NCBI GenBank assembly: GCA_037501455.1
Contig: CM074865.1
Span: 33,462,501-33,526,500 of the forward strand
Reading direction: 5' to 3'
Source of the DNA: Lantana camara
Taxonomy: Eukaryota > Streptophyta > Magnoliopsida > Lamiales > Verbenaceae
Length of the DNA stretch: 64,000 nt
Position 1 is the first letter of the stretch, and each line of letters opens with the position of its first letter. The notes beneath the pieces were generated by a model. That model ran no database searches. It saw only the letters and a program-made list of their open reading frames with translations, and was not told the origin of the DNA. The translations under genes and the position numbers were made by a program. Shown piece after piece: positions 1 through 12,056 of the stretch.

Positions 1-518
1 GGAAGTGAGGTTTTCTTTTCATTTTGGAGACAAGCAACCAAGGAGCAAGATGGATCCACATATCAAGGAGAAAGGCGCCATAATTAAAGACCCCTCAAAA
101 TGTTTTGGAGGGTTGTTTCTATTAATGTAATAGAATAGGGGTTTCCATTAAATTCTGCACCCTTATGTGAAATATCTGTTTATGTGGCATGTATGTTAGA
201 ACTAGCAATTATGTAGTAGCTCCCATAATTGCATATAAGATAGGATACCCATGCTCATCTCATATTAGTATCATGCTAGGACATGTTATCTGCTAATTGC
301 TTCTGTGATGTATTTTATGTGAAACTGCATTAATCAAGACAATTAAAAATGGATAACTGTATATGTTGGTGAGGTCAAAACCGGACAACTCTCCGGTTAA
401 TTCGAAAATCCCTAATTAAAATATTAAGCAACTTTCGAATAAATAGGTATTCTATTACGGTAATAATATTCCTAGCATTCCATCAATAGGATTTAAGAGT
501 TAGTAGGTAAGCTAATTG

Positions 519-845
519 TTGTCTCACGAGTCGTGGGGTAATTAGTGCAGCCTATTAAATCTTAGTTTCTTGATTGATCACCTTAGGTGATTGATATTTC
601 TTGATCATTTTAGAATGAGTGATGTCTCACGATTCGTGGGTCGTTCCAGACTAAGTTTGATTGAGATCTTATGATTGGTGGGTTCTGCTCAACACAGAAG
701 TAGATATGGATGCCTCACGAGTCATGGGTCCATGATTGAAAGATCAGTGATGCAAAAACATTACTAGGAATTCCATGGAGGTGGAATTGGAAATTTAGTA
801 CCTACCTAAAGATTCTTAGACCTTTGGATGTCTCATAAGTCGTGG
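519..845 (+). repeat. Array of CACGA/TCGTG palindromes in copia leader
   Basis: Around 523, 626, 715 and 832 the leader carries recurring copies of a near-palindrome of the form CTCACGAGTCGTGGGT, spaced about 90-115 bases. The related copia A leader has the same array on the minus strand at about 36076, 36152 and 36239. The array lies upstream of the gag start in both copies. Decayed units (CATAAGTCGTGG, CACGAGTCATGG) show loss of symmetry. Function unknown. Confidence 0.6.
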
Positions 846-1053
846 GTCCAAAACTAAGAATGCATGGGATCCTAGTACCCGCTGAGAAAGCAAGTTTTTT
901 CTAAGGTCATTTGGGATTTATAGACCTTCTAAAAACAGTAGGAGCCACATACGATAAAAGACCTAATCCTATGTGTTACGTTATTATTCAATATGCTCAC
1001 ATTTTCTCTGCTTAGCATTTAGGTTGTGGTTTTGTGATTGTCTACAAGTTGAA

Positions 1054-1850
1054 ATGCGACCCATAAGTATCCATCCTTGAGTTAAACAAGTTGACTAAAG
1101 TCCTAACCACTCTGATTGGCTTCGAATCTTAAAATCCATTTTAAGATTCCAAAAGAAAAATTTTTTCTCTAAAAGGCAAACTTTTCACCTATTGTGAAAA
1201 TTCGACCTAGGCTTAAGAGAAGCAATTGAAAAGTGAAAGGAAATTCTCCAAACACTTAAGAGCAATGGTACTCCCTCATAAATGTGTTACAAAGTATAAC
1301 ACAATATAGGAACACTTAAGAGAAATTGTACTCTCTTGCAAACGGTGTTATAAAGTATAACACATCGAAGGAATTGTTCCATATTTGTATGAAGGAATAC
1401 ACATGTACCGTAGGCTGAAAGTCGTCATTGAGGAGGACCTTGCAAGTACGCAATACACTAAGAAACGAGTTCTTAGATCACCGATTGCTTGAATTGCTTC
1501 TATTATCATTTTAGACCCTTTTGCTCAAATGAGGCTATTGTGGCATAGTTGATCAAATTAGTTGATAACTTAAGAGAGCATCCTTATGAAGGACTAAAAG
1601 GTAATGATGATTAGTTCTTTTTCTAAACCTAATAAGGTAAAGACATCTAGGCCAAAGAAGAAGAAACCCTTAAAACCCGATGGAGGGGTGAGAGAAGGGA
1701 AAGCCTAAAAGACAGATCAGACTTTAGCTTCCATAGTGGCAAACTAGGGCCTTGGAAAGGAACTGTAAAGAGTATAAGGATACTCCGTGTGTCTCTCATT
1801 GTGGTCATTCCGATAGAATTAGAATTCACTAGTTTGAGTTAATTTTACAA
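1054..1850 (+). pseudogene. copia gag relic
   Basis: The ATG at 1054 sits after a stretch matching the sequence upstream of the gag ATG of copia A (35869 on the minus strand). Downstream, TTGAGTTAAACAAGTTGACT and the lysine-rich stretch at 1620-1720 followed by CTTCCATAGTGGCAA (about 1730) match the basic region and CCHC zinc knuckle of that gag. Gag would package the element RNA. Here frameshifts and stops occur every few dozen bases, so the product is not encoded. Boundaries are approximate. Confidence 0.6.
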
Positions 1851-2039
1851 AAACTGTAGTGCAAAAGTCATAGCATTGATGTTTCGATCATACAACGAGA
1901 TAACATAAGTAAGTAAGATGACAAAGTTTCAAATAACTTTGGAACGTCCTAAATGGGATTAGCAAGTTAACCATCTTAAGGATCCTTTTACGAAAATGAA
2001 CTTAAAGTCTTAACTTCCAAAGAATCCTATTTAGAGGGA

Positions 2040-2345
2040 AACTTTCCCGAAACCTCGTTTATATAAAACGAGAAACACGCTCCAAAGTTCGTATGGATCT
2101 CGATCCACACTAATGATTTTGGATTGTTTAATGTAAGCACTAGTCAAAATTACTAGTTTAATCATTATGAATGTTACTTACTGAAGTACAAATCTGAAAC
2201 TTTTGTGAAATTATTAGAATTTCAAAATAAGGAAGGTTAGGAACCTTAGTAGTTATAAGACATAAGCAGCTCAATTGGATCGAGATAGCAGATATCTTAG
2301 TAACTAACTCCTTTGTCATCTTAGAGATAATAGGATTATCCCTCA
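2040..2345 (+). pseudogene. copia integrase relic
   Basis: At nucleotide level, 2060-2345 matches the catalytic-core region of the copia integrase preserved at 62672-63346. Examples are GAAGTACAAATCTGAA at about 2182 followed by AGAATTTCAAAATAAGG, and GATCGAGATAGCAGATATCTTAGT, the segment coding the second catalytic Asp. No frame is open. The order (after gag, before the LTR) fits Ty1/copia. Confidence 0.5.
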
Positions 2346-3345
2346 GTAAGCTTATTCAAGAATAACTTGGTATTTTTGAATGAATGAATATAACCCTATA
2401 GGATATGGTTCATTCCTCATCGAGACTTACTGACTTACCTTCGTTCTGAACTTATGCTTCAGAATATGCAGTTAGGATTTTGAATCTTGCACATTCCAAA
2501 TCAGTCCCTTAAATGCACTATGAATTATGGCATTCAAAGTCGAGGTACATTGACGATATACTAAAATAGTTTAGTATGGAAGATTCCTATAGAATTTCCA
2601 ATGGATAATGGAACATCTCTTTTGAAGAGGATGTATCCTAAAATAGCTCTTAGAAAGTTAGAATTCCCAAAACCCTTTTATGGAAAAGGGAGCATAATGT
2701 ATGTAAAATTATGTACGCGACAAGATTTGGCGCAACACATAGCGTAATGTGCCAATTCTAAATGTAACCTTAGAGAAGGTCACTGGATTGCTGTAAAAAT
2801 AACCTCTGAGTACTTTAGAAGAAATCAGGATATATTTGAAGAGTCCGATAAGATCTTGTCATTAAAGAATTGTTTGATGTAATCATTGAAACAAAACATA
2901 GGTAATTATTGATCTATGAGAGGATACGCATTCTGCCTGGAAGGCAGAACAGTGCTTTGGAAAGAGTTCCAATCGAGAGGCACTATAGATTCGACACAAA
3001 GTTGAATACTTAGTCGTATTGAATACCACTAAGTTAAGTATTTGGGTAAGAAACTCCATCTAACGGGTAGATGAAGTTCTTAGCATGAAACAACACCATT
3101 ATCATACGTTATGATGAAATGGATGGTTGCTCGAGTAAGAGAACCGGGACCTTACCAAGGGACTACACGCTTGATTATGAATCACGTGAATGAGGAAATC
3201 GTGTTTCCTTAATAATGTACAAATTAAAAACATTCACATCAGCAGAGAATATAGCATATCCACTTTGGAAACGCCCAAAGTCAATAAGGCTCTAAAGGTA
3301 CATCTTGGGAAGATGGGACCTAGAATGGACCTGAAAGGCTTTTAC

Positions 3346-3360
3346 AGGCAAGTGGGAGAT
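3346..3360 (+). other. Polypurine tract of copia element
   Basis: The purine-rich AGGCAAGTGGGAGAT directly abuts the LTR start TGTTAGG at 3361. The copia B copy has the equivalent tract at 40418-40432 on the minus strand. It is the expected primer site for plus-strand DNA synthesis. Confidence 0.7.
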
Positions 3361-5483
3361 TGTTAGGAATAGTACCCTAGAAAGCTGTTATACTTTGGGA
3401 CTTTTCCTATGTCACAACCAATCTTTAAATAATACACGAATGATTGTAATCACAAGCGAACACTTCTTATGTTCCATTACCTATTTTGAGTGTTTCCATT
3501 ACGTGTGCATGTCTAGAACTCCCCTAATCCAATGAGGCCGTTAAAAACTTTGTCATTATGGGAATGACACATTAAACAAGTTCTTAACTTCATAGGCGAG
3601 GATTAGAAACTTCTCCAAGTCAATGAGGCCGACACACAGTGGGAGTGTGGACTTTGCCTCTGGTGAGACTTGCTTGTGTAGCTGTGTCCTTAAGAAGGAT
3701 CATCCAGTTTCATGGGGTTAAAAGTGCATCAGTTGATGCGTACACAATACACAAGGGTGCTTGTTGTAAGAACAAGTTCACTGAGAGTGCCCCACGTGAG
3801 AAGAATCCTAACTAGGAAAGGAACTTCCAGATTAGGAAATATCTCACATGTCAATGGCGTGAGGAATTAATCCTTAGACTTGAGATTCCACATTGTCTCA
3901 TATGAGCTAACTCTGTAATCTTTGATATAGGCTCAAAAGGGGGTCGCCATATAGACACTTGAACCATGACCTATGTTGGATTACACAAGTGGCATATGAG
4001 AATTGTTGGAATCAATTAAAGACCTGCACTTGCTGTAGGCAAGATTTTATCTTATTACATAAGTCATTCATGTTCCATCCTAAAATCCTTGCGCAAGGTG
4101 GTTAGATCAAGACATTAAGAAAATGGGGTTTTCTTGGATTGAGATCAAATGGAATATGAAGGGAACTTTGTTTTAAGCTTAAGACTAGTAAGGTTCTCAA
4201 TATTCCCATGCCCTAGATCTTAATCGAGAGATAGGATGGTAGGAGGATCGTATCCCACATGATGTCATTGACTGAAAGGTTCTTTCGAATATACATTTAC
4301 ATTTCGGGTAGGGGTCACACACCTGTTGCTAGACTATGGACGTGTGATCTGTGAGGTAATTAATTAATAAAGTGAATTAACTAATTAGGCTCACTGCTAA
4401 TTGAAATTGAACCTAGAGGGTCACACAGGGCATTGTTACAAAGATCAAATAATTGATCGAAATGAGACCACGTGTGTATGGTACCATGTGGGTATCGAGA
4501 GCATAGTTTGGACGCCTATGGTCAAATTGATGAATTGGACCATGTGTTAATTAATTTGAGAATCAATTATATAATTAATTGGAGAATTAATTATAAAGCC
4601 CAAATATAATTAATTGGAGAATTAATTATAAACCCCTAAATGTAATTAGTTGGAGAATGAATTACATAGCCAAATAAAATTGATTGGAGAATTAATTTTA
4701 GTCCATTAGAATTAATTAGTGAATTAATTCTAAAGTCCTTCATGGAATTAATTGGAGAATTAATTCTAAGTATTTAATTATTTACTTGTTCTAGTTTGAT
4801 TAGAATAGATAAGTAAATAAATAAATATCTTCTATTTTATTATTCTAATAAAGTATTAATTCTAATATGATTAGAATAAATATTATAAGGTAAGATATTT
4901 AATTATTGCTAGAATAATTAAATATTTCTGAATTAGTTAGGAGTTATTTCTCTAGAAAATAAATATCTTATTTTAGGTAAGACTTTATTTTATTTGGAGA
5001 GAAAGAAAGAGTAGAAGAAAAGTCAAATTAGGAGACCATCTCCTACACGGTAATAGGGGTTCGAACCATACCATATTAATAAGACATGGGGTTAGAAAAT
5101 TTAGCTTACACGTGATTTGGAGATCATGTCCAACCTTCATGAAATTTTGCGGATAATTCTCTTGCTCTATTTTCTCGTTTCTATTTCTTTAATACGCATG
5201 TTATAGGGCTTACATACTCACTGACATGATTTGAATCTAGGTTGGTGTGGATTAATACTCTAGAGGATTTCTACTTTGGAATCTTCAAGAAAGAATCGAT
5301 CAAGAAATGGGGATTCTTGCCTCATGATGAGCGTTTGAGGGCGGCTAAAAACGTTTCAAGAAAACTTCAATTGTTGTAAGTTTCTTGAATTCCCATAAGT
5401 TTTGGAACGAACATTACAAGATCAAGATCCCTTTTGGAAAATTTTTTAAACTTTCACTGCTTTAACTCTGTTGTTTTCCAACA
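3361..5483 (+). mobile_element. copia 3' LTR, about 2.1 kb
   Basis: It starts TGTTAGGAATAGTACCC and ends GTTTTCCAACA, so it has the 5'-TG...CA-3' ends. The start matches the LTR starts at 39768 (minus), 43248 (minus) and 63366 (plus), so at least four LTRs of this family are in the window. It contains an AATTAATT-rich hairpin array at 4571-4767. It is followed at once by sequence of a different LTR (5484 on), which shows the copia element inserted into that LTR; the duplicated target would be TTGAG at 5484-5488, with the partner copy outside the window. Confidence 0.85.
4571..4767. repeat. Six-unit hairpin array in copia LTR (GGAG loops)
   Basis: Six inverted repeats with 10 bp arms occur at 4571-4594, 4606-4629, 4642-4665, 4676-4699, 4708-4731 and 4744-4767, about 35 bases apart. 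Five have the loop GGAG and one has AGTG. The outermost base pairs change together between units: AT/AT, GT/AC, AA/TT, AG/CT. Part of the symmetry follows from the AATTAATT composition, so structure is suggested rather than proven. Other copia LTR copies (38580-38740, 41875-42010) hold related AT-rich inverted repeats. Confidence 0.65.
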
Positions 5484-6403
5484 TTGAGTTCATTTGATAC
5501 GGTTTTCGAACCGTTTTATTTGTTGGGGACTCGAGGGCCTAACTCGCTTTAGCGCACCTTGGGTTCCGGAAGGCGTAACTTGAGCTCGGGAATTCAGATT
5601 CAAATTCTGAAAGTGGCGTTGGACTCGTAACAAAGATTGAAAGCTATAGAACTTGGCCTCATATATTTCTAAGCCCGTTTGATTCCCCGAATTTCGCCCG
5701 AACCGATCTTCATATGATAGATTTGCCACCCCCTCCCGTTTTGCTTATATCTGACCTGTTTCTTAACCAAATCGACCTATTTTTAAACCCATTTAACCCC
5801 CTTTCAACCATCCATCATTATCTCAGCCCCTCATTTCGAAATTATCAGCCAAGGAAGGAAGAAAAAAGCTAAAAACGGAGATCTCAAGGGAGAAAAAAAA
5901 AAAAAGGGCTGCCTCTATTCACGTCTTGCGATTTTGAGCTCGTTCGACCCCCATTCTTCGTCAAATTCGAAAGCTAAGTACATTTTTGTGTCCTCCACCT
6001 TCTTATGCATCTTTAGAGCTATGATTTGTTCATTTTCATCCATTTTTGAGCTTGCTTAGGGGTAATATATGAATAGTTAGGGTTAGTGATATAATTGATG
6101 AAATCTTGCATCTCTTTGATCCATTTCTTGATTTCAAGCTATGTATATAATCCACATAACTTCTTTGTTAAGATTTTTAGTATGATTTTCGTGGATAATT
6201 GTTGTATATCAATCTTCCATTGAGGAATATGAGAGTTTTGAAGATGTGTGACTGATTTGCTTCCTTTGCCTTTGTCGTGTGGATTTGATCTGTTTTAGGG
6301 AGTGTTTAGCTGAGTTTTATGCTCCTTTTTATTGATTTGTTGTTGCTTTTTCATGCTGCTTTGGTTGCTGAGCTCGGGGACGAAGAACAGGGCTGGTTTG
6401 AAG

Positions 6404-6540
6404 CTATTTCCGCGACTTCCGCGACCGCTTTTCTTGGTCGCAGCCATGACCTGTTTTTGGCTTACCTTCGAGATTTGCTGCTGTTGCTGGTGTTGGTTGT
6501 GGTTGCGATAATTTTATGCCTGTTCTAGGTCACGGCCACG
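6404..6540 (+). repeat. Palindromic GGTC...GACC motifs in LTR
   Basis: GGTCGCAGCCATGACC (about 6436) and GGTCACGGCCACGACC (about 6528) are short inverted repeats with GGTC/GACC arms. A related GGTTGCGGCCACGACC lies at about 49650 in another LTR. They occupy the same part of the LTR as the ACACGGGGGTGT palindromes of the LARD. Confidence 0.5.
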
Positions 6541-7193
6541 ACCTTGTTTTGGGGAACTCTCTAGTTGTTGTTCTATGATCGTTATTTTTTGTCGTTTCGT
6601 TTGTGTTTTGCTTGATCTTCTTGCTTCTTTCTCACCTCTTATGCATTGTTAACTTGCTATTTATTTGTTATATGTTTCATTATGAATTTAATGTGTAATT
6701 TTGATGCTCTATTGTGCAATATATGACAAGATAACGCTATATGCTCTCTAACATGCATGCACGGATCCATGTCTCGTTTATTTGCTTCGTATGATATTTT
6801 TTTGTTCCTTTTACTATATGCATGCATGCTTAACATGTTAAATGATGCGTCATGCTCGTTATGTGAATTTTATGGATTCGTTTAACATGAAATATATGAG
6901 TTATGATCCGGTATGATTTAATATGGCTTCACGTGACCTAAGTGCTCTCTTGTTGCATTCTTTATGCATTATTGGCATTCATATGCATTTGCCGAGCATC
7001 TACTTAGTGCACATTGAGTCTAAGTTTGTCTCTTGTCCTTTGTTTTGTTCAAAGGTTTGTCCCATGTGTAAGGAGGTGGTGCTTTAGGAGTCTTTTGGTT
7101 CGCCTCGTTCGGTTTGATCGACAAGGTGAGGTTTTCTTCCTTTTAGTTAATATGACCTACAACCCTACCTGTATTTTAAGCCCACATGCGACT

Positions 7194-7195
<2 letters not shown>

Positions 7196-7241
<46 letters not shown>
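7196..7241. repeat. (TA)n microsatellite
   Basis: An uninterrupted run of alternating T and A of about 45 bases inside the LTR. Comparable runs lie at matching places in other LTRs (17404, 23206, 30632, 51593). Confidence 0.95.
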
Positions 7242-7244
<3 letters not shown>

Positions 7245-7970
7245 TTAGATACGTGTTTAGTGTGTATTTTGTGGGAATTGACCCGTTTGTTATAAAACCA
7301 TTTGAAAAACGCATTCATATATATACGTAAACTATATTTTCATTTGTTTAATTTGAAAAAGGGTTGGCGTGTGTTTTGAACTAGCGAGATTTTGAGTTTG
7401 AAATATAAGTCTGAAAAATTTAGAAATTTCAAAAATTTAGAACTTTGAACTGGGCCCCGAAGTAGTGGTATGGTAACTCGGGTCGGCCATGGGGTCGCAG
7501 AGCTCTCCCATCAACACGACTCCAACTTTGAGAGATTTGCCCAACCTCCGGAAGTTGAGAGGAAGACGGGTTCCTTGAGCCGGGTAGGATCCCCCGACTC
7601 AAATTTATAACAAGAGAACCGGGGTTGAGGGGTCGCGCCTCTCTTCCCCAAACGGCGAAGGTGGGATTGATTTTGAATTTAGTTTTTTCTTTGATTCTAA
7701 TTATGAATATGAAGTAGGTTGGTTGGAAACTCGTACTCGCCGAGTTATTGTGATTTTGATTCCGAATTTAGTTTGTGAAACGGGAGTAGATTTCTAATTT
7801 CTAAAATTGGTTGATTTTGGCCTTCGACCTTAAACCTTTTTCTTTATATGTATTATCACGGGCTAAAATGTTTTAGAATGCAAAAACCATGCCTAGGTTC
7901 ATGAACTTTTTAATTTTCAATATGCTATGCTCTTATGTGCATGTACGTGCGCGTGTGCTAGCCTCCTCAC

Positions 7971-7985
7971 CAGTCTTTAAGACTG
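7971..7985 (+). other. Conserved LTR hairpin CAGTCTT/AAGACTG
   Basis: A seven-base perfect inverted repeat with a single-base loop, followed by GACCCCTCC. It is the local version of a hairpin found in the same place in most long LTRs of the window (see 24835-24851). Confidence 0.7.
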
Positions 7986-8479
7986 ACCCCTCCTCGTTGT
8001 TTTCTTTTTCCCCTTTTTGCTTTTGAGTTGTTGGTGCTTGTTGGGATGTTGTGCTAGGTGGCGGTTGTCTTCCGAGTCTTGGAGTTTCGTAGCGAGTCTC
8101 ATGCATTTTATTTAGTTTATTTTGCACTTTCGAGCTGTTGGAATTTATGTATTTGCGAATATGTTTTGAGTTTGAGAATACATGTATAAGATATGTTTTA
8201 AATTTGAACCTTAATACTTGTATATAATTTGGCTCGCTTTATTTTGCATACATTGTTATATTCTGACCACGTATATCTGTATGTTTGAATCCTGGTGCTT
8301 CCGCGTTTGATAATTGTTATTTTACGCACTCTGTATTAGGGTCTAGACCGCCTAGCCTAGGTCAGATTTTGTTTGTCACATGTTCGCTGTAGCTTGGTGC
8401 ATGTGCGGAGTTCCCATTTCGTTGCACGTGTCGGGCTATGGTGCGAGGGATATGGTGCCCTTCGTTTCGGGGTGCTACA

Positions 8480-9617
8480 GAGATGGCTTGAGAGACATGG
8501 AAGGGGGTTTGATTTAGAGAGCTTTTTGAGTAGAGGTCGTTGAGGAGGCTTTTCGAGGGTTCGTGAGTGGAGGTCTGAAATTTGTTGGAGTTACACCCTG
8601 ATTGTTCGAAAGATAACTGGTAAAGCAAGGAAGCCCGAAGAAGAGATTGAGAAAAGATACCTTTGAGAGAAAACTCCTAAGGACCATTGTACTCGAAGAA
8701 GAAGCATCACCCCTATCATTTTACTTTATTTTGAGAACAATTTCTTTATGTTATGAATTCCTTTAATTCTAAAGCTTTTATTACTTTTAACATGCGTAAC
8801 TAATTCCCTCTAGCTAAGGGAATGATATACATGAAAGTAACTATGTTTTGATGATATGCTAATTTAATATTAAGGTTTTTATGTTATGATTATGTGTTCT
8901 CAATGCTTATTAGAACTTGATCAACTGTAGTATGATTATAGAATTTGCTTTGATTGTGAATTTGGATTACGAATCATACACTTAGTTGTAAAAAGAAATT
9001 CGATTTTAATCTGAGCAATAAGTAATTATCTCTTTACCAAGCTACTGAAGTTGATAGTTACACTAATAATCTTATTTATTTGGTTGCTTTAAGTATAAAA
9101 CTACGCACTAAAGTGGCTTTTCACTTAATTAAGCACATGTGTTTGCGTTTGAAAGAGCCTACACATATATAAGTGATTAGAATTGTGGAAACCTAAGTAA
9201 TTGCTTAAGCATAAATTCAAACATGGGAACTGAATTATTATCGCTTCCCTAACTGTTGTTTTATTATTGATTATTTTGTAAATTGTCATAATTATTCTTT
9301 TATTGTTAGTTACTATTTTCTTTAATTACGTTACTTTACCCAATTACTTATTTTGTTATCTTAGTCTATCAATTGGAGAGCATACTAAGGAATTATTTGG
9401 TTTTCACCTTCTCTGTGGGTTCGACACCTTATGTGTTACAATTGTTGGTGTACACTTGCACGCTTATAGGATTTATAAATTTAAAACTTCACCCTAACAT
9501 GTATTTATAGTGTGAGTCTTTGTGTGTGGACTAAGTACTCACACTTAGGGTACATTTAATGCACCTGCATACTTGTTGCAGATGACATGTTTGCACAGTA
9601 CGGTCCTGCAAGGAATT
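8480..9617. other. Unassigned AT-rich, LTR-like sequence
   Basis: I recognise no gene or coding motif. The stretch 9360-9498, with CTTCTCTGTGGGTTCGACAC followed by GGTGTACACTTGCACG and ending near CCCTAACA, resembles the 3' ends of plant retrotransposon LTRs as remembered, but no second copy in the window confirms it. 8480-8660 is purine-rich. 9500-9617 holds nothing I can name. Confidence 0.35.
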
Positions 9618-9769
9618 TGTAGGGACACAGAGTTTGCACAGCGGATGTTTACATTTTTTTCCAAAAGTAGATCTTAAAACTTGCAATGTTCGTATCGTAT
9701 CTAAGAGGGATTCAAGAAACTTACGAAGATAGAAGCTTTCTTGTGATGTTCATACCGCCTATCAAACAC
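9618..9769 (-). mobile_element. copia LTR fragment, 3' end (minus)
   Basis: From TGTAGGGACACAG on, this aligns with the LTR end region at 38046 (TGTTGGGAAAACACG, then GCAGCGGA, then TTTTCCCAAAAGAAGATC, then CTTGCAAT). It is interrupted at 9769 by a solo LTR and resumes at 16456 (AACACTCTTCAAGCGG, matching 38200-38215). Confidence 0.65.
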
Positions 9770-10223
9770 TGTAGCACCCCGCACGTGAGGTGCCACATCC
9801 CCCGCACTATGGCTCAACACGAGTAACGAAATGGTAAATCCGTACCCGTATCAAACCATAGCGAACGGGAGACAAACATAAAACCCTCCTAAGCTAGGCG
9901 GAACTTAGACCCTGCAATAACAACCAATCAACAAAATATAGTGCCTCGAAGGAATTTACTCACACCTACAACCATAAGCAGACTTGGGCTCTTCAGGCCT
10001 CTTTTAAACTCATAAACAAAACCCAATAAAAGCAATTCAATAGCAATTATACAAGAATCAATTCCATGATCTCACAATGTCGAATCAATCACAACATAAA
10101 TGCCTAAGGTGAATGCAGAGACGCTTCTGACTTAACTTGACCGACTCAAACTCAACATAACTCAGCCTAGCTCGAGACTCCAAAGCCAAACCTGCACGCT
10201 AAAGTGTTGGGGAGGGAGAGGGT

Positions 10224-10240
10224 CAGTCTCTAGAAGACTG
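10224..10240 (-). other. Conserved LTR hairpin CAGTCT/AGACTG
   Basis: Six-base perfect arms around CTAGA, the reverse-complement equivalent of 24835-24851, conserved in this divergent solo LTR. Confidence 0.7.
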
Positions 10241-10639
10241 AGTGAGCAGGAGCAATACGTAAATATAAGAAACATGCACATGCAAGTCATAAATTCCGAG
10301 TAAAGGTTTTATCTAAAGTTAGTTCCCAAAAAGGGCAAGAGAATGACCAAGCAATACTCGGATTTTACGACTAATCATATTAATTCATTATATTCATAAA
10401 TCATATATATACATAAGGCTCGGCGAGTGAGCGTGCACAATCTCCAAACAAACTCCGACCGTGTACGACAAATATCATTAATATGCTGATTAAGCGATCA
10501 TGCAATATATCATAATACATGCAGATCATATATCATAAATCATATTCGTTTGGGCAATCCGTGTCCCGGCCTTCCCGCACGGTGCATAACAATCATAATA
10601 TAATCATAAATCATAAATCAAGTTCTAACCTTCTTCCTC

Positions 10640-10800
10640 TGGGTGGTGGACAGGTTAGCAAGACCCGACCCCCTCATACATAGGCCAATGGGGTTTCATG
10701 ACTCCCCCAAGGGCGCTCAGCTCCCATTCCCCGCTAAAGCTCCTAGCGAGGGCCGGTATCGCCGTAGTTGGTTGGGACTAGTATATGGGATCCCCGTCAG
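10640..10800 (-). other. GC-rich conserved structured LTR block
   Basis: Minus-strand counterpart of the block at 24215-24430. It includes the inverted repeat CCCCGCTA/TAGCGAGG at about 10730 and GGGATCCCCGTCAGCCC at about 10788. It is one of the best-conserved parts of the LTR among the families here. Confidence 0.6.
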
Positions 10801-11499
10801 CCCTTGTTTCCTCTGTTAGCCACATATTCATAAATCATAAATGTGTCTCGCCAAACATTCCAATTCATAAGTACATAACATAATTCATAAATCATTTGAA
10901 AAGGGGTTTACTCGATCAATATTTACTCTATAACTTTACCTTAAAAGTACATATATATAACCATAAGGTTTTGGCCAAAGCTTTTCACATAAGGGTTGTA
11001 GGGTTTCATACGTAACTAGAACGAAAACGCCCTCACCTGAACCGTGACGAAACAAGGATACGAGTACCAAGTGCCCGAACGATCAAGATCTCTCCACCCT
11101 GGAGATAAACTGTACAAAAGACAATATGACGTGTTCGTGAGACTCGAGACTCCAAATGAACCAAATAGGACGCTCGGCAATGTAATGATCATGATATGAA
11201 TGAATAAAAGATCATATTAAGTCATGAAAATGTTCATGTGCACTATTAAGGAATTTAAAACATATAATCACACCAATCGTTCATATATTTCATTCAATTT
11301 CATAAATTCATAAATTCATAACATTCATAATGCATATCAATTAATCCAAGAATTCATATAATAATCATATCACATAATATTCATATTCACATTTAGGAAT
11401 AAAATAAATAAACGTTCAATCAATAGTCGGTAGAATAAATACGCGAAATAGAAATCAATAAATTTCAAAATTGAATTAAATCAAATAATATTTAAAATA

Positions 11500-11885
11500 T
11501 ATAATAAATATATATAATATAATAAATATATAATCATATAATAACATATGTATATATGTTATATATATATATACGTACACATATAAACACATGCAAAGCC
11601 ATGCATATATACAATATATATAATATATATACATATATAAACTCACACATGCATGCACGTACTCACACAACACACAAACCATGCATATATATAACACCAC
11701 ACCCATGCACGCAACGCACACACACAGCACACAACCACAGCAGCCATGCATACACACGCACACAACTTAGCACAAATATATACTCTATATTATATACACA
11801 TGCATGCACTTACTCATACAAACCAAGCACATACACAGAACCTATATATACATATATGCAGCAGCAACAAACCTATATATAATAC
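11500..11885. repeat. TATA/CACA-rich simple sequence
   Basis: A mix of TATATA, CACACA and GCATGCA words. Open frames on both strands here (up to about 108 codons) are rich in Tyr/Ile/Thr/His because of the repeat and are not genes. The equivalent stretch of the LARD LTR is 23140-23400. Confidence 0.85.
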
Positions 11886-11931
11886 ACAGCAGTCACCTAG
11901 AAAAACACAGGACAAAAATCAGAAGAAACGG

Positions 11932-12056
11932 GGTGACACCCCCGTGTCACCTCCCTAGCCTAGACCAAGACATCCCCGTGTCTCGGTACAACAACCTCAG
12001 GCCAAAGAAGCACCCCCGTTCCCGCTGGAAAGGAAGAAAACGACACTACCGTGTCG
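11932..12056. repeat. ACAC/GTGT hairpin cluster in solo LTR
   Basis: A perfect 20-base inverted repeat, GGTGACAC/GTGTCACC with loop CCCC, lies at 11932-11951. A near-perfect copy with one broken pair is at about 11968-11986 (GACATCCCCGTGTC), and a third is CGACAC/GTGTCG at 12041-12056. They match the three palindromes of the LARD LTR (22300-22424), and the third has changed its stem and loop while keeping pairing. Confidence 0.75.

Larger units (their letters stand above)
1..3360 (+). mobile_element. Decayed Ty1/copia internal region, 5' end outside window
   Basis: Positions 1-1050 match, in reverse complement, the leader of the copia element at 35870-36860. The landmarks occur in the same order: 'rich in CTCAAA...GGAGGG', the CATATCTCC-like tract, and repeated CACGAGTCGTGGG palindromes just before the gag start. 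A gag relic and an integrase relic follow. The segment ends in a polypurine tract directly before the LTR at 3361. No frame is open for more than a few dozen codons and much of pol (most of the RT) is missing or unreadable, so this is an old, deleted copy. The 5' LTR lies beyond position 1. Identification rests on eye alignment with the better copies in this window. Confidence 0.8.
5484..8479 (+). mobile_element. LARD-like LTR, 3' part (plus strand)
   Basis: It begins mid-LTR, directly after the copia insertion, and ends GGGGTGCTACA, the terminus shared by all long LTRs here. Conserved blocks match the LARD LTR in the same order: GGCCTAACTCGC...CTTGGGTTCCGGAA...GAGCTCGGGAATTC near 5540 (compare 21121-21190), the hairpin CAGTCTT/AAGACTG at 7971, and the terminal 150 bases (compare 25170-25309). 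The 5' part of this LTR lies left of the window. No PBS-like TGGTATCAGAGC follows, so it is a solo or 3' LTR. Confidence 0.8.

Noticed and set aside
11476..11958. Overlapping frames of 70-108 codons on both strands
   Set aside because: Encoded by TATATA/CACACA simple sequence; biased Tyr, Ile, His, Thr composition and no conservation in the intact LTR.
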